A stretch of 64,000 nucleotides of DNA, taken from Terriglobia bacterium. GTDB taxonomy: Bacteria; Acidobacteriota; Terriglobia; Terriglobales; Acidobacteriaceae. The first letter of the stretch is position 1, and each line of letters begins with the position of its first letter. The notes beneath the pieces were generated by a model that was given only the letters and a program-made list of their open reading frames with translations, made no database searches and had not been told where the DNA came from. The translations under genes were made by a program, and so were the position numbers. Where the stretch lies: assembly GCA_020072845.1 (NCBI GenBank), contig JAIQGF010000011.1, forward strand, positions 62,001 to 126,000, given 5' to 3'. Below are positions 8,124 through 17,622 of this stretch, piece by piece.

Positions 8124-9755
8124 ATGAAAATTGTTGTAGCGGAAAAAATCTCTTCTTCTGCCATCGATATCCTGCGCGAAGAAAAGCGCTGGAACATCGT
8201 CACTCCCGACCAGCTTGACGGCCGGCTGGCCAGTGAGATCGCCGATGCCGACGCGCTGATCGTGCGCTCCGCCGTGCAGGCGGACGCCGCCCTGTTGGAG
8301 CACGCGCAAAAGCTGCGGGTCATCGGGCGCGCGGGCGTGGGCGTGGACAATGTGGACCTGGAGGCCGCGACCCGCCTCGGCATCGCGGTCATGAACACGC
8401 CGGGCGCCAACGCCGTGGCGGTCGCCGAGCACACCATGACGATGGCGCTGGCCATGGCGCGCCACCTCTGCCGCGCCGACGCGCTGATGCACGCCGGCAA
8501 GTGGGAAAAGAAATCGCTGCAAGGCACGGAGCTGCGCGGCAAAACCCTCGGGATCGTTGGCCTGGGCCGCATCGGCATGGAGGTATCGCGCCGGGCTCGC
8601 GCCTTTGGGATGAAGCTGGTGGCGCACGATCCGTTCGTGTCGCCGGAAGTGGCGCGTCAGGCGGAGATCGAGCTGACCACGCTGGAAAAGGTTCTCGCCG
8701 CCGCCGATTACGTCACCTTGCACCTGGCGCTCACGCCGCAAAGCGCGGGCATGATCAACGCCGAGACCCTGCGCCTGATGAAAAAAGGCGCGCGGCTCAT
8801 CAATTGCGCGCGCGGCGAACTGGTGGACGAAGCGGCTGTAGCGGCTGCCTTGTCGCATGGACATCTCGCCGGGGCGGCGCTCGACGTCTTTGCCGAAGAG
8901 CCGCTGAAGAATTCACCGCTGCTCACCGCCCCGAATGTGATTCTCACCCCGCATATCGGCGGTTCCACGCATGAAGCGCAGGAGGCGGTCGGAGTGCAGA
9001 TCGCCGTCCAGGTACGCGAATTCCTGCGCCGCGGCGTGATGCAGAACGCGGTCAACGTTCCATCGGTTTCCGACGCAGAGTACGCCGAGCTGCGACCCTA
9101 CATGACGCTGGCCGAGCGGCTCGGGGCGTTCATCGCGCAGGCGGCCGAGGGCGGGCTGGAGGAAATCGGGATGCAATTCAGCGGCCCCATCGCCGACGGA
9201 AAAACCAAACTGGTGCGCAACGCGGCGCTGGTCGGCGTGTTGAATTCCGTGCTCGCGGAAAAGGCCAACCTGGTGAACGCGTCGGCGATGGCGGAGGAGC
9301 GCGGCATCCGCGTGCGCGAAACCGCCAAGCCCAAGGTGTCGGGCGGAAGCGCGGGCAGCGTCATTACGGTCCATCTGAAGACCTCCCAGGACGAGCACGC
9401 GGTGAAGGGCACGGTGCTGCACGGCGTGTCGCCACGGCTGCTGTCGGTGGACGGAATTGATGTCGAGGCCCCGCTGGAGCGCAATCTGATTTACCTGCGC
9501 AACCGCGACGTGCCGGGCGTGATCGGAAAAATCGGGACCATCCTGGGCGAGGCGAAAATCAATATCGCCAACTTTTCACTCGGTCGCGCCGAGCAGGCAG
9601 CGCGCGCGGCCGCGGCGCCGGCCAGCGGTGGACATGGCTCCGGCGGCGAGGCGGTGTGCGTAGTGCACGTGGATTCGCGGGTGCCGGACGCGGTGCTGCA
9701 CAAGCTGCGCGGCATCGCCGCCATCACCCTGGCGCGGGCCATCCGGCTGGGATAA
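8124..9755 (+). CDS. serA: D-3-phosphoglycerate dehydrogenase
   Basis: NAD-dependent oxidation of 3-phosphoglycerate to phosphohydroxypyruvate, first step of serine synthesis. The long 543-aa form has a substrate domain with RAGVGVDNVDLEAATRLGI and the Rossmann motif GLGRIGMEVSRRA. The catalytic Arg lies in NCARGELVDE and the catalytic His in PHIGGST. An intervening ASB domain (about 320-450) and a C-terminal ACT domain beginning RNRDVPGVIGKIG complete it. The ACT domain carries an odd Ala/Gly-rich insertion (AARAAAAPASGGHGSGG) between its first helix and the next strand. It follows a class V aminotransferase gene. Confidence 0.96.
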   Translation: MKIVVAEKISSSAIDILREEKRWNIVTPDQLDGRLASEIADADALIVRSAVQADAALLEHAQKLRVIGRAGVGVDNVDLEAATRLGIAVMNTPGANAVAVAEHTMTMALAMARHLCRADALMHAGKWEKKSLQGTELRGKTLGIVGLGRIGMEVSRRARAFGMKLVAHDPFVSPEVARQAEIELTTLEKVLAAADYVTLHLALTPQSAGMINAETLRLMKKGARLINCARGELVDEAAVAAALSHGHLAGAALDVFAEEPLKNSPLLTAPNVILTPHIGGSTHEAQEAVGVQIAVQVREFLRRGVMQNAVNVPSVSDAEYAELRPYMTLAERLGAFIAQAAEGGLEEIGMQFSGPIADGKTKLVRNAALVGVLNSVLAEKANLVNASAMAEERGIRVRETAKPKVSGGSAGSVITVHLKTSQDEHAVKGTVLHGVSPRLLSVDGIDVEAPLERNLIYLRNRDVPGVIGKIGTILGEAKINIANFSLGRAEQAARAAAAPASGGHGSGGEAVCVVHVDSRVPDAVLHKLRGIAAITLARAIRLG

Positions 9756-9756
9756 G

Positions 9757-9974
9757 TCTTCAGGCCCCAGTCTTCAGTCTTCAGTCTTCAGGCTTCAGTC
9801 TTCAGTCTTCAGGCGTCAGACCGGCATTTCCTGACGACTGACGACTGAAGACTTTCCTAACGACTGAAGACTGACGACTGAAGACTTTCCTGACGACTGA
9901 AGACTTTCCTGACGACTTTCCTGACGACTGAAGACTGACGACTGAAGACTTTCCTGAAGACTTTCCTGACGACT
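9757..9974. repeat. Inverted array of CAGTCTTCAG / CTGAAGACTG units
   Basis: The whole spacer between convergent serA and the site-2 protease consists of CTTCAGTCTTCAGTCTTCAG-like units on the left and GACGACTGAAGACTTTCCT-like units on the right. The right part is the reverse complement of the left and runs right up to the protease stop codon. Confidence 0.85.
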
Positions 9975-11103
9975 ATTCTGCCTGCTCTTGATCGTGCTTG
10001 AGGCGCTTGGTTTCGGCGAGCAGCGACATGCTGTGCATCAGGTTCTGCAGCGTGATGATCCCGACCAGGCGGCCGCTGTTCACCACCGGCAGCACGGTCA
10101 CACCTTGCGACGTCAATTTGCGGAAGGCGGAGGCCAGCGTGTCGCCCGACTGGCAGACCGAGAAAACACGGTTCATCACCGACTGCACATAGCCGTTGCC
10201 GCTGGCGCGGAGGGCAGCGAGAACCTTCTGGCGCGAGATTACGCCCACCATGTCGCAGCCGCGAACCACCGGGAAATCGTCCTGCAGCGTGTGCACCGCC
10301 TTGTGCAGCGCGTCTTCCAGCGTGTCGGCGGGCGAGAGGGTGGAAAAGTCGGTGAGCATGACGTCTTCCAGCCGCACCTGCTCGAGCACGGACTGAAAAA
10401 CGGCGGAGCGGTCTTCCAGTTGCGCGGCCACGAAAAGGAAAAATCCCACCAGCATCAGCCAGGTATTCCAGATGCCGCCCAGAATGAACGCCATGGCGAA
10501 TCCCTGGCCGATCGACACCGCCCGGCGTGTGGCCCGCACCTGGTCCATGCGGCGGGCGAGCAGGGCGCGCACCATGCGGCCGCCATCGGCGGGATAGGCA
10601 GGCAGCAGATTAAACACCCCGAGAAAAATATTGATCCAGAACAAGCTGCGCGGCAGGTTGCCGGAATAGATGAAAGGCTGCTTCCACAGGGCGGCTTCCG
10701 GGGCGACGCTCAGCACCACTGCGGCCGAAAGGAACGCCATCAGCAGATTGATCAGCGGGCCGGCGAGGGCGATGCGCAGTTCGTGGTTGGTATCGAGCTT
10801 TTGCCGCGAGGGCTCCTGCAGCAGGTTGACGCCGCCGATCGGCAGCAGCACCACCGAACTCGCCGGCAGTCGCTGTTGCAAGGCGGCCAGCATATGCGCC
10901 AGCTCGTGCAGCAGCACCGACGCCAGCACCAGGCCGACCAGCGCCAGCCCGCGTCCTACGCCGGCGGCGCCCAGGCCGCTGGCTTCCGTCATCCACACGT
11001 ACATCAGCAGAAAGACGAACGTCAGGTGGACGCGAACATCGATGCCGAAAACGCGACCCGCCGAAACCGACCAGCTCCTCATCAGTAGCACACCCGGAAT
11101 CAT
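9973..11103 (-). CDS. Site-2 protease (M50/Rip-type) with CBS pair
   Basis: Intramembrane zinc metalloprotease. HELAH (66-70) sits in a membrane helix and is the HExxH zinc site; LLPAYPADGGRMVRALL is the second metal motif (the NPDG equivalent) in a later helix. Several hydrophobic segments precede a C-terminal pair of CBS domains (about 235-360, containing DFPVVRGCDMVGVISR and LPVVNSGRLVGIITLQNLM). This order matches the Rip3/SpoIVFB-like group. Such enzymes release membrane-bound regulators; the target is not visible here. ATG 11103 is used, and ATG 11082 is an alternative. Confidence 0.9.
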   Translation of the reverse strand: MIPGVLLMRSWSVSAGRVFGIDVRVHLTFVFLLMYVWMTEASGLGAAGVGRGLALVGLVLASVLLHELAHMLAALQQRLPASSVVLLPIGGVNLLQEPSRQKLDTNHELRIALAGPLINLLMAFLSAAVVLSVAPEAALWKQPFIYSGNLPRSLFWINIFLGVFNLLPAYPADGGRMVRALLARRMDQVRATRRAVSIGQGFAMAFILGGIWNTWLMLVGFFLFVAAQLEDRSAVFQSVLEQVRLEDVMLTDFSTLSPADTLEDALHKAVHTLQDDFPVVRGCDMVGVISRQKVLAALRASGNGYVQSVMNRVFSVCQSGDTLASAFRKLTSQGVTVLPVVNSGRLVGIITLQNLMHSMSLLAETKRLKHDQEQAE

Positions 11104-11127
11104 TGTAAATGGTGGAAGGGAGTTGCT

Positions 11128-11252
11128 GGAGGTCTTTCGGTCATTCGGTCGATCGGTCTTTCGCTCGATCGGTCAATCGTCATTCGCTATTGCAATCCGG
11201 CGTCCCCTCCGGCTGATAGACCGACAGACCGATAGACCGATAGACTCGCAGG
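11128..11252. repeat. Inverted array of CGGTC(A/T)TTCG and GATAGACCGA units
   Basis: In the divergent spacer between the site-2 protease and rsmD, CGGTCATTCGGTCGATCGGT is followed after about 45 bp by the complementary GACCGACAGACCGATAGACC. The array ends directly at the rsmD start, so it also occupies the promoter region. Confidence 0.7.
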
Positions 11253-11822
11253 ATGCGCGTCATCGCCGGACAATATCGCAGCCGCCCGCTGCGCTCGCTG
11301 CGCGGCATGGACATCCGGCCTACGTCGGATCGATTGCGCGAGACCTTGTTCAACGTGCTCACCGCCGGGCGTCCCCAGGCGCTGGCCGGAAGCGTGTGGC
11401 TCGACCTGTTCGCCGGAACCGGGGCGGTGGGAATCGAAGCGCTCAGCCGGGGCGCGCACGCGGTGCACTTTGTCGAGTCCTCGGCGCGCGCCGCCGCGGT
11501 CATCCGGGAAAACTTGCGCGCGCTCGGCATCGGCGGAGGATTTGAGATCCACGAGCGCGCGGTGCTGCGGGCGTTGCGTCTGCTCGACAGCCAGGCGGTC
11601 GAGCCCGACTACGTTTTCCTCGATCCACCTTATCGCAAGCAGGAAACGTACGCCGAGACGCTCCGGTTCCTTTCGCAATCGCGGCTGCTGCGCCCGGCGA
11701 GCACGGTGATCGCCGAACACGAAAAGAAATTCGATCCCGGCGAGCGCTTCGGAGCGCTCCAGCGCTACCGCCTGCTGCAACAGGGAGACGCGGCCCTGAG
11801 CTTTTACCGGCTGAGCGCGTGA
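11253..11822 (+). CDS. rsmD: 16S rRNA (guanine-966-N2)-methyltransferase
   Basis: SAM-dependent methylation of 16S rRNA G966. The product is 189 aa. It starts MRVIAGQYRSRPL and contains RPTSDRLRETLFN, the SAM motif LDLFAGTGAVGIEALSRGA and the catalytic DPPY in DYVFLDPPYRKQ. All are canonical for RsmD. Confidence 0.95.
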   Translation: MRVIAGQYRSRPLRSLRGMDIRPTSDRLRETLFNVLTAGRPQALAGSVWLDLFAGTGAVGIEALSRGAHAVHFVESSARAAAVIRENLRALGIGGGFEIHERAVLRALRLLDSQAVEPDYVFLDPPYRKQETYAETLRFLSQSRLLRPASTVIAEHEKKFDPGERFGALQRYRLLQQGDAALSFYRLSA

Positions 11823-11823
11823 G

Positions 11824-12200
11824 AAAGCAGTTGGTATTTGGTGGTTGGTAATTGGTAGTTGGTAATTGGCAGTTGGGAGGACTGGTTTCAAAAGTCATTC
11901 TTGGGACGGGCACGGCTTCATTAGGCTGCTGATAAACTCCAATTGAAGCTCGTTTTGAAAGGGCGCGGCGAAACCTGTCCCGGGCGGAGCCGAGGGAGCC
12001 GCGCCGCAGAAGCCCTTTATTATTGTCATTCCGAGGGACCTCAGAGTTTGTGTGAGAACCCCTTTCGGGAAGCGCAGTGGTCCAATCGCGCCCATAATCC
12101 AGCCGCGGAGCGGCGGAATTCGTTAGCCCAGCGCGGCAGCGCTGGGGAAAGTGGAACAGGATTATCGAGCGCCAGCGGCGCGGCACAGTTCTCACACACG
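11824..12200. repeat. Gene-free spacer: TGGTAATTGG array and dispersed hairpin element, copy 2
   Basis: The spacer between rsmD and the unknown protein has three parts. At 11830-11880 there are tandem GGTAATTGGTAGTTGG-like units. Near 12020 is a short stretch resembling the TCATCCCGAGCGGAGCGAGG family (ATTGTCATTCCGAGGGACCT). At about 12047-12199 is the second hairpin element, whose core hairpin is CCCAGCGC-GGCA-GCGCTGGG. Its arms GTGTGAGAAC and GTTCTCACAC are perfect reverse complements, and an inner ATAATCC/GGATTAT pair also matches. I see no gene. Confidence 0.75.
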
Positions 12201-12280
12201 CTCTTCAGCCCCGCGGAATCTCGGCTTTCTTCCATCCACGGAAGTTTGCGCGCGCGATGTTTCCTGCCACCGTCGTACCG

Positions 12281-12832
12281 CTACATCAACAACTCGTCGG
12301 TGCGGCGCACGATGGGATGCTGGCGCTCCGCCAGTTCGTTTTTCACCTGGTTCAGCCCGAAGACGCACTCCTCGAAGCGCGCCGAGAGTTTGGCGAACAG
12401 GGGCGCCGCTTTGGCGTACTCGAACCACTCGAACTTGGAGACGATGTAATAGCTCTCCTTGCCGGCGCGAATCAGGTCCACAAAATTTTCCAGCCGCTGG
12501 CGGCGCAGGCGCCGGCGATTGATCGCCTCCGGGAACATGCCGGTGAAAAACAGGGTGTAGTCGCCAATGTGCTTGCGCACGGCGCGCTCGCGGTCAAACG
12601 AGGGCGCTTCGCCGAATACCGGGTCGGCCTCCAGCAGCATGGTGCCCACATCGTCGAGCGGGCGCCCGCCGGCGTCGCGAATGCGGTGCAACTGCTCGAT
12701 CTCGGTGAATTCGGTGAGCATGTTGGCGATGTACCCGCTCACCTGCGGATCGCGCAAGCCGATGGTGTGGTGAAAATGTTCGCTGACCAGCTCGAGAAAA
12801 AACTGCTGCAGTGGATGCGATTCGGGAATCAA
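12281..12832 (-). CDS. Conserved-looking protein of unknown function
   Basis: No family recognised. A TTG start at 12832 (MIPESHPLQQFF...) with GGAAGGG upstream gives 183 aa. The longer frame upstream runs through the divergent promoter region and into the antisense of the S9 peptidase, so it is not used. The protein is soluble, mainly charged-helical, and rich in Phe/Glu/Arg (EHFHHTIGLRDPQVSGYIANML, ESYYIVSKFEWFEYAK). It has no signal peptide or membrane segment. It is divergent from the S9 peptidase. Confidence 0.65.
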   Translation of the reverse strand: MIPESHPLQQFFLELVSEHFHHTIGLRDPQVSGYIANMLTEFTEIEQLHRIRDAGGRPLDDVGTMLLEADPVFGEAPSFDRERAVRKHIGDYTLFFTGMFPEAINRRRLRRQRLENFVDLIRAGKESYYIVSKFEWFEYAKAAPLFAKLSARFEECVFGLNQVKNELAERQHPIVRRTDELLM

Positions 12833-13007
12833 GGTTCGGCCCTTCCCGGTGCCTGTTGCGGTAGATACCGCAATTAGCTCACAGACGCAAGTGACTTTTG
12901 GCACGCTCTCGGGTGACTCCGTTCCCCACGCGCTTTCTGGCAGCCAACCCCGTCGGGGAGTGCCAAAGAAGTTGTTCGCCGCGCCAGCTCTCCGGTAATC
13001 TTCACGG

Positions 13008-15029
13008 ATGCAACGATGCTGGGGACGCTCGCTGGTTTTCCTCTTGTTCGCGGCCACATGGTGCGCCGCGGTACCGGCCGTGGCGCAGAAGAGCGCGGCT
13101 GACGCAGTCATGGACCAGGCTTTCGCGGTGCGGCGATTCCGCCAGGCGGCCATCTCGCCGGACGGCAAGCGCGTCGCCTGGGTGGAGTCGCTCAAAGCAG
13201 CGGACGGTACGCCGACCGCCGACGCGGCCATCTACGTCGCGCCCCTGAGCGATCCGGCGGCCCGAAAACGGATCACTGCGGCCGCCGGCGCACCGCACCG
13301 CGAGCACGACATTGCGTGGTCGCCCGATGGCAGCGAACTGGCGTTTCTTTCCGATGCAGAAAGCTCCGGGCAATTGCAGCTTTGGGTTGCCGGCGTCACC
13401 TCCGGTTTGGCGCGCCAGTTGACGCACTTCGCCGGGTATCTGGCCGATCCCCAGTGGTCGCCGGACGGAAAGACGCTGGCGTTCTTGTTGATCGAGAACG
13501 CGCCGCGGGCGGCCGGGCCGCTGGTGGCGATGGAGCCGGCGGTCGGCGTCATCGAGGAAACGGCTCACGAACAGCGGCTGGCCACGGTGAGCGTGGCGGG
13601 CGGCGCGGCGCAACTAATATCGCCTCCCGATATGTACATCTACGAGTACGACTGGTCGCCCGACGGCAAGACTTTCGCGGCGACGGCGGCGCGCGGCTCC
13701 GGCGATAACAACTGGTGGATCGCCCAGCTCTACACCCTGCCGGCGTCGGGCGGCGAGATGAAATCCATCCTCCAGCCGCCGCTGCAGATCAACCTGCCGC
13801 GCTGGTCGCCGGACGGCCGCAGCATCGCCTACATCGGCGGATTGATGAGCGACTTCGGTTCGATCGGCGGCGACGTCTACACCGTCCCCGCCGGTGGCGG
13901 CGCGCCGCGCAATCTGACTGCGGGCATGAAGGCGTCCGCGTCGTGGATCGCGTGGCTGGCGTCGGGAAAAATTCTTGCGGTGGAAATCGCCGACGGGCAA
14001 TCCGCCATCGCCACCGTGGATCCCGCCAGCGGCGCGGCCAACACGTTGTGGACGGCGGCGGAGTCGGTGCACGCCCAGGGATGGAGCCTGGCGGCGTCGG
14101 TGGCGCGCGATGGAACCACTTCGGCGGTAATCCGCAGCTCGTTCGCGCATCCCTACGAAGTGTGGGCCGGGCCCCTGGGCGCGTGGAAGCAGGTGACCAA
14201 CGCCAACCAGTCGCTCCATCCCATGTGGGGTGAGGCCCGGAGCCTGCACTGGTCAAGCGACGGCATGCGCGTGCAGGGCTGGCTGCTCTATCCGCGCAAT
14301 TTCGACCGCGCCCGCAAGTACCCGCTGGTCGTGGTGGCGCACGGCGGGCCCGCCAGCGCCTGCCTGCCCACTTGGCCGGGTTGGCCGTTTGAAGCGCCGC
14401 TGGCCAGCCAGGGCTACTTCGTGCTCTGCCCGAATCCGCGCGGCAGCTACGGTCAGGGCGAAGCCTTCACCCAGGGCAACGTGAAGGATTTCGGCTACGG
14501 CGATTTTCGCGACATCATGGCCGGCGCCGATGAGGTTCTGAAGCAAGCCCCGGTGGACCCCGAGCGCATGGGCCTGACCGGTTGGAGCTACGGCGGCTAC
14601 ATGACCATGTGGGGGGTAACGCAGACGCACCGGTTTCGTGCCGCGGTGGCTGCCGCCGGGCTGTCCAACTGGCTGAGTTACTACGGCGAGAATGACATTG
14701 ACCAGTGGATGATCCCCTACTTCGGCGCCTCCGTGTACGACGATCCCAAGGTCTATGAGCGGAGCGCGCCTATCACTTTCGTCAAGCAGGCAAAAACCCC
14801 GACGCTGGTGGTGGTGGGCGAGCGCGATGGCGAGTGTCCGGCGCCGCAATCGTTCGAGTTCTGGCACGCGTTGAAGACGTTCGGAGTGCCCACCGAACTG
14901 GTGGTCTATCCCGGCGAGGGCCACATATTCAGCCGGCCCGAACACCAGCGCGATGTGGTGCGCCGCATGCTGGACTGGTTCGCCAAGTACATGCCGGAGG
15001 AGAAGTCAGAACTAAGAAGTCAGAAGTAA
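13008..15029 (+). CDS. Secreted S9 family prolyl oligopeptidase-like peptidase
   Basis: Exported alpha/beta-hydrolase peptidase (DPP4/acylaminoacyl-peptidase type). It has a signal peptide (about 1-26, cleaved near AVAQ) and a beta-propeller of TolB/WD40-like blades marked by repeated WSPDG motifs. The C-terminal catalytic domain has nucleophile Ser527 in GWSYGGYMT, Asp in VVVGERDGECP and His in YPGEGHIF. The product is 673 aa, normal for the family. The last codons (EEKSELRSQK and stop) are read from the AGAAGTCAGAAGT repeat that follows. Confidence 0.92.
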   Translation: MQRCWGRSLVFLLFAATWCAAVPAVAQKSAADAVMDQAFAVRRFRQAAISPDGKRVAWVESLKAADGTPTADAAIYVAPLSDPAARKRITAAAGAPHREHDIAWSPDGSELAFLSDAESSGQLQLWVAGVTSGLARQLTHFAGYLADPQWSPDGKTLAFLLIENAPRAAGPLVAMEPAVGVIEETAHEQRLATVSVAGGAAQLISPPDMYIYEYDWSPDGKTFAATAARGSGDNNWWIAQLYTLPASGGEMKSILQPPLQINLPRWSPDGRSIAYIGGLMSDFGSIGGDVYTVPAGGGAPRNLTAGMKASASWIAWLASGKILAVEIADGQSAIATVDPASGAANTLWTAAESVHAQGWSLAASVARDGTTSAVIRSSFAHPYEVWAGPLGAWKQVTNANQSLHPMWGEARSLHWSSDGMRVQGWLLYPRNFDRARKYPLVVVAHGGPASACLPTWPGWPFEAPLASQGYFVLCPNPRGSYGQGEAFTQGNVKDFGYGDFRDIMAGADEVLKQAPVDPERMGLTGWSYGGYMTMWGVTQTHRFRAAVAAAGLSNWLSYYGENDIDQWMIPYFGASVYDDPKVYERSAPITFVKQAKTPTLVVVGERDGECPAPQSFEFWHALKTFGVPTELVVYPGEGHIFSRPEHQRDVVRRMLDWFAKYMPEEKSELRSQK

Positions 15030-15140
15030 GAACTAAGAAGTCTGTCAGACGAGCGGTTACCTACCCTTCGAAAAGCGCCCTTCGGCTTCGCTCAGGACAG
15101 GCTCCGGCCGGGGCACCCACATTAGGGTAACGACGGAAAC
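15003..15140. repeat. AGAAGTCAGAAGT array and CTTCGGCTTCGCTCAGGAC element
   Basis: AGAAGTCAGAACTAAGAAGT repeats overlap the end of the S9 peptidase gene. They are followed by a unit with CTTCGGCTTCGCTCAGGACA flanked by GTTACC and GGTAAC. The remainder up to 15300 shows no gene. Confidence 0.6.
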
Positions 15141-15300
15141 CGTGGTCCACCCGCCTCAGCAATGTCCAACTTACGTGCCGTTGCTGCACGCCGCCCCGGC
15201 CGCACCTTAAGAGTCATGAGCGCAGTTACTTTTGTACTGTTGGCGTGGGTTTCACGGTAGGTATCTTCTGAAAGAACACTCCTTTTGTGGGAAACCGGCG

Positions 15301-17175
15301 ATGCCAGTTGCGATCGGACAACAAAGCGAGACACTCCGACAAGGCACATCGGGTACCAGTTTGCCGTCTGGATTGCCGCGGCTCAACCTCGTGGTTGTCG
15401 GGCTTGCGGTTGTACTTGCCATCACCGCCGCTTACTACAACAGCGTGAATAACGGCTTTCACCTGGATGATCAGTACGGCCTGATTCTCAACCCGTGGAT
15501 CCGGAGCCTGCACAATATTCCGCGTTATTTTGTCGATCCGTTCACGTTGACCATACATAGTGCGAACGCCGATTACCGGCCGGTCCTGCAAGCGACCTAC
15601 GCGTTGAATTATGCGATCTCGAAATACAAACCCTGGTCCTGGCACCTGCTGAACCTGCTGCTGCACGCGTGGGTTACCGTCAATGTGTTCGCCCTGGGGC
15701 GCATTCTTTTTGGCCGCACACGGATCCTGCCGCTGGCGTGGCTCAGCGAACCGGAAGGCGATGTTGTCGCCTGCGCCGCCAGCTTGCTGTTTGCGGTGCA
15801 CCCCATCACCACCGGCATCGCCAATTACATGTGGGCACGCTCAAGCCTGCTGGTCGCCGCTTTTGCACTGCCGGCGACCGTGCTCTACTTGCGGGCATTG
15901 CGCGGCGGCTCCTCGTTCCAAGGTGTCCTGCCTCCGGCTTTGCTGTACGGCTTGGCACTGTTCACAAAGGTAGAGGCCATCAGCCTGCTCGGCGTGCTGT
16001 ATCTGGCGGAACTCCTGTTCTGCCGGCAAGCGGAAAAAATGTCGCGGCAACAGCGCCGATACCAGAACCGCAAAGCGGAGGGAAACGGCGGCTGGTCCTT
16101 GCCCGCGTTACTACCAACGTCGTCTGGTTGGGCGCGTTTCGTCCCCTTGCTGGCGGTTTCGCTGGTCTACTTCGGCATCCGTTTCTTCGGCTTGCCTCGC
16201 TTTAATCTCTGGGGCGACGGAGGAGTGAGTACTCCGACCATGTATCTGCTGACCCAGTTCCGCGCGTGGTGGTATTACATCGGCGAGTTTTTCGCCCCGG
16301 TTTGGATGGTCGCTGATTATGGTTCCTATCCCCTGTCGACTTCCCTGCTGGATGCCCGGGTTCTATATGCCGTCAGCGGTTGGATCTGCGTGCTGGCGCT
16401 GTTGCTCTATGCTGCGCGGCGCGCGCCGGCAATTACTTTCCTCGGGCTGGCTTTTTTCGTGCACCTCTCGCCGCACTCGAGCTTCATTCCCTTGGCTGAA
16501 ATGGTGAACGAACATCGCCCCTACCTGCCCTTGGCTGGAATTTTCCTGATGGCGGCGCTGGGCCTTTTCGTGCTCCTGCGCCAGCTCTCTGTTAAGCCGT
16601 GGGCGTTCGCCGTTGTGGTGTTTCTGTTCATGGTGCCGCTGGCAGGTCTCACCCATGCCCGCAACCAGGTTTGGGTGGATGAGATCACGTTGTGGGCTGA
16701 CACCGTGGCGAAGAACCCTGAATCCGCTCGCGCCCAGATGAATTATGGCATTGAGCTGATGTCACGCGGCGAATACGAGAGCGCCGAACGACGATTCCGC
16801 GAGGCCGTTCGCCTGTCGCCCCTGTGGAATCTGGCGCATGTCAACTTGGCGATTGACCTTGCCGCGCGCGCTGACCTGGCGGGAGCGCGGCGGCACTACG
16901 ACGAAGCGGTTCGTGTCGCTCCTGATGAGCCGAATGGCTATTACTGGCGCGGCTTGTTCCTCGCGCAGCAAGGAGACACGGCAGGAGCAATCGAGGACTT
17001 GAAGCGGGCGGTTGAGCGATCCACCGTGCCGAGCCGTGAGCTCCAGGCGTTGGCGGAAGTCCTGCTGCGCGCGGGACGCGTACAGGAAGCTGCCACCGCG
17101 ATCCAGCGCGGCGCTGCGATCGACCCGCAAGGATTTCAGCCGCTTCGGCAACGGCTCGCGGCGATGGGAAAGTGA
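15301..17175 (+). CDS. TMTC-like polytopic membrane protein with C-terminal TPRs
   Basis: Integral membrane protein of about 624 aa. The N-terminal part has many hydrophobic helices with the GT-C-type acidic motif NGFHLDDQYGLILNP after the first helix, and ALNYAISKYKPWSWHLLNLLLHA as in the O-mannosyltransferase TMTC/DUF1736 group. The C-terminal about 130 residues are TPR repeats (ARAQMNYGIELMSRGEYESA, NLAHVNLAIDLAARADLAGA, NGYYWRGLFLAQQGDTAGA). A lipid-linked sugar transferase role is possible from family resemblance only. ATG 15301 is chosen; an upstream start at 15232 is possible. Confidence 0.75.
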   Translation: MPVAIGQQSETLRQGTSGTSLPSGLPRLNLVVVGLAVVLAITAAYYNSVNNGFHLDDQYGLILNPWIRSLHNIPRYFVDPFTLTIHSANADYRPVLQATYALNYAISKYKPWSWHLLNLLLHAWVTVNVFALGRILFGRTRILPLAWLSEPEGDVVACAASLLFAVHPITTGIANYMWARSSLLVAAFALPATVLYLRALRGGSSFQGVLPPALLYGLALFTKVEAISLLGVLYLAELLFCRQAEKMSRQQRRYQNRKAEGNGGWSLPALLPTSSGWARFVPLLAVSLVYFGIRFFGLPRFNLWGDGGVSTPTMYLLTQFRAWWYYIGEFFAPVWMVADYGSYPLSTSLLDARVLYAVSGWICVLALLLYAARRAPAITFLGLAFFVHLSPHSSFIPLAEMVNEHRPYLPLAGIFLMAALGLFVLLRQLSVKPWAFAVVVFLFMVPLAGLTHARNQVWVDEITLWADTVAKNPESARAQMNYGIELMSRGEYESAERRFREAVRLSPLWNLAHVNLAIDLAARADLAGARRHYDEAVRVAPDEPNGYYWRGLFLAQQGDTAGAIEDLKRAVERSTVPSRELQALAEVLLRAGRVQEAATAIQRGAAIDPQGFQPLRQRLAAMGK

Positions 17176-17622
17176 CGCCCGCGGCTCTGGCAGCCGTTTC
17201 TGAGCAGAACTGCTTGCCAAACCACCCACGGTCGATGTCTGCCGCGGCAAGCCCACCGAACTTCAACTTCGTCATATGTGCAACTTTCTGCAACTATGCA
17301 AAATCGTGCATCTTGACAGCTTGTTACCGCAAGAGCAGAATCCGTGGCGCTCAGCGTAATGGATTTTCGATAACTACTCTTCCTTTGGTCGGCCGAACGA
17401 ACCCAGACTGAACCTCCCCCCGACAGTTGGCTCAATCATGGGCCGAAAAAATCATTAGGCGGATTTTGAGAAAGCGCCTTTGCGGCGGCGGCTACAGCCA
17501 TCCCACAAAGGTATCGCGGGTCCCGCGGAACGGTCGTGCGCGCCGAAGCCGCCGAAAGCCTGCGCAGCATCGCCATCCGCATCGGACTCCTTTCCTCTAG
17601 TACCACGGATACAGAGGAAGCT
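17176..17622. other. Gene-free spacer with one possible promoter
   Basis: No convincing gene or repeat is seen. TTGACA at about 17314 followed 17 nt later by CAGAAT could be a plus-strand promoter for the protease gene. AGAGGAAG at 17612 is its ribosome-binding site. Confidence 0.4.

Noticed and set aside
12833-13231. Upstream extension of the unknown protein at 12281
   Set aside because: It would overlap the divergent S9 peptidase coding region, and no conserved-looking sequence precedes the TTG start.
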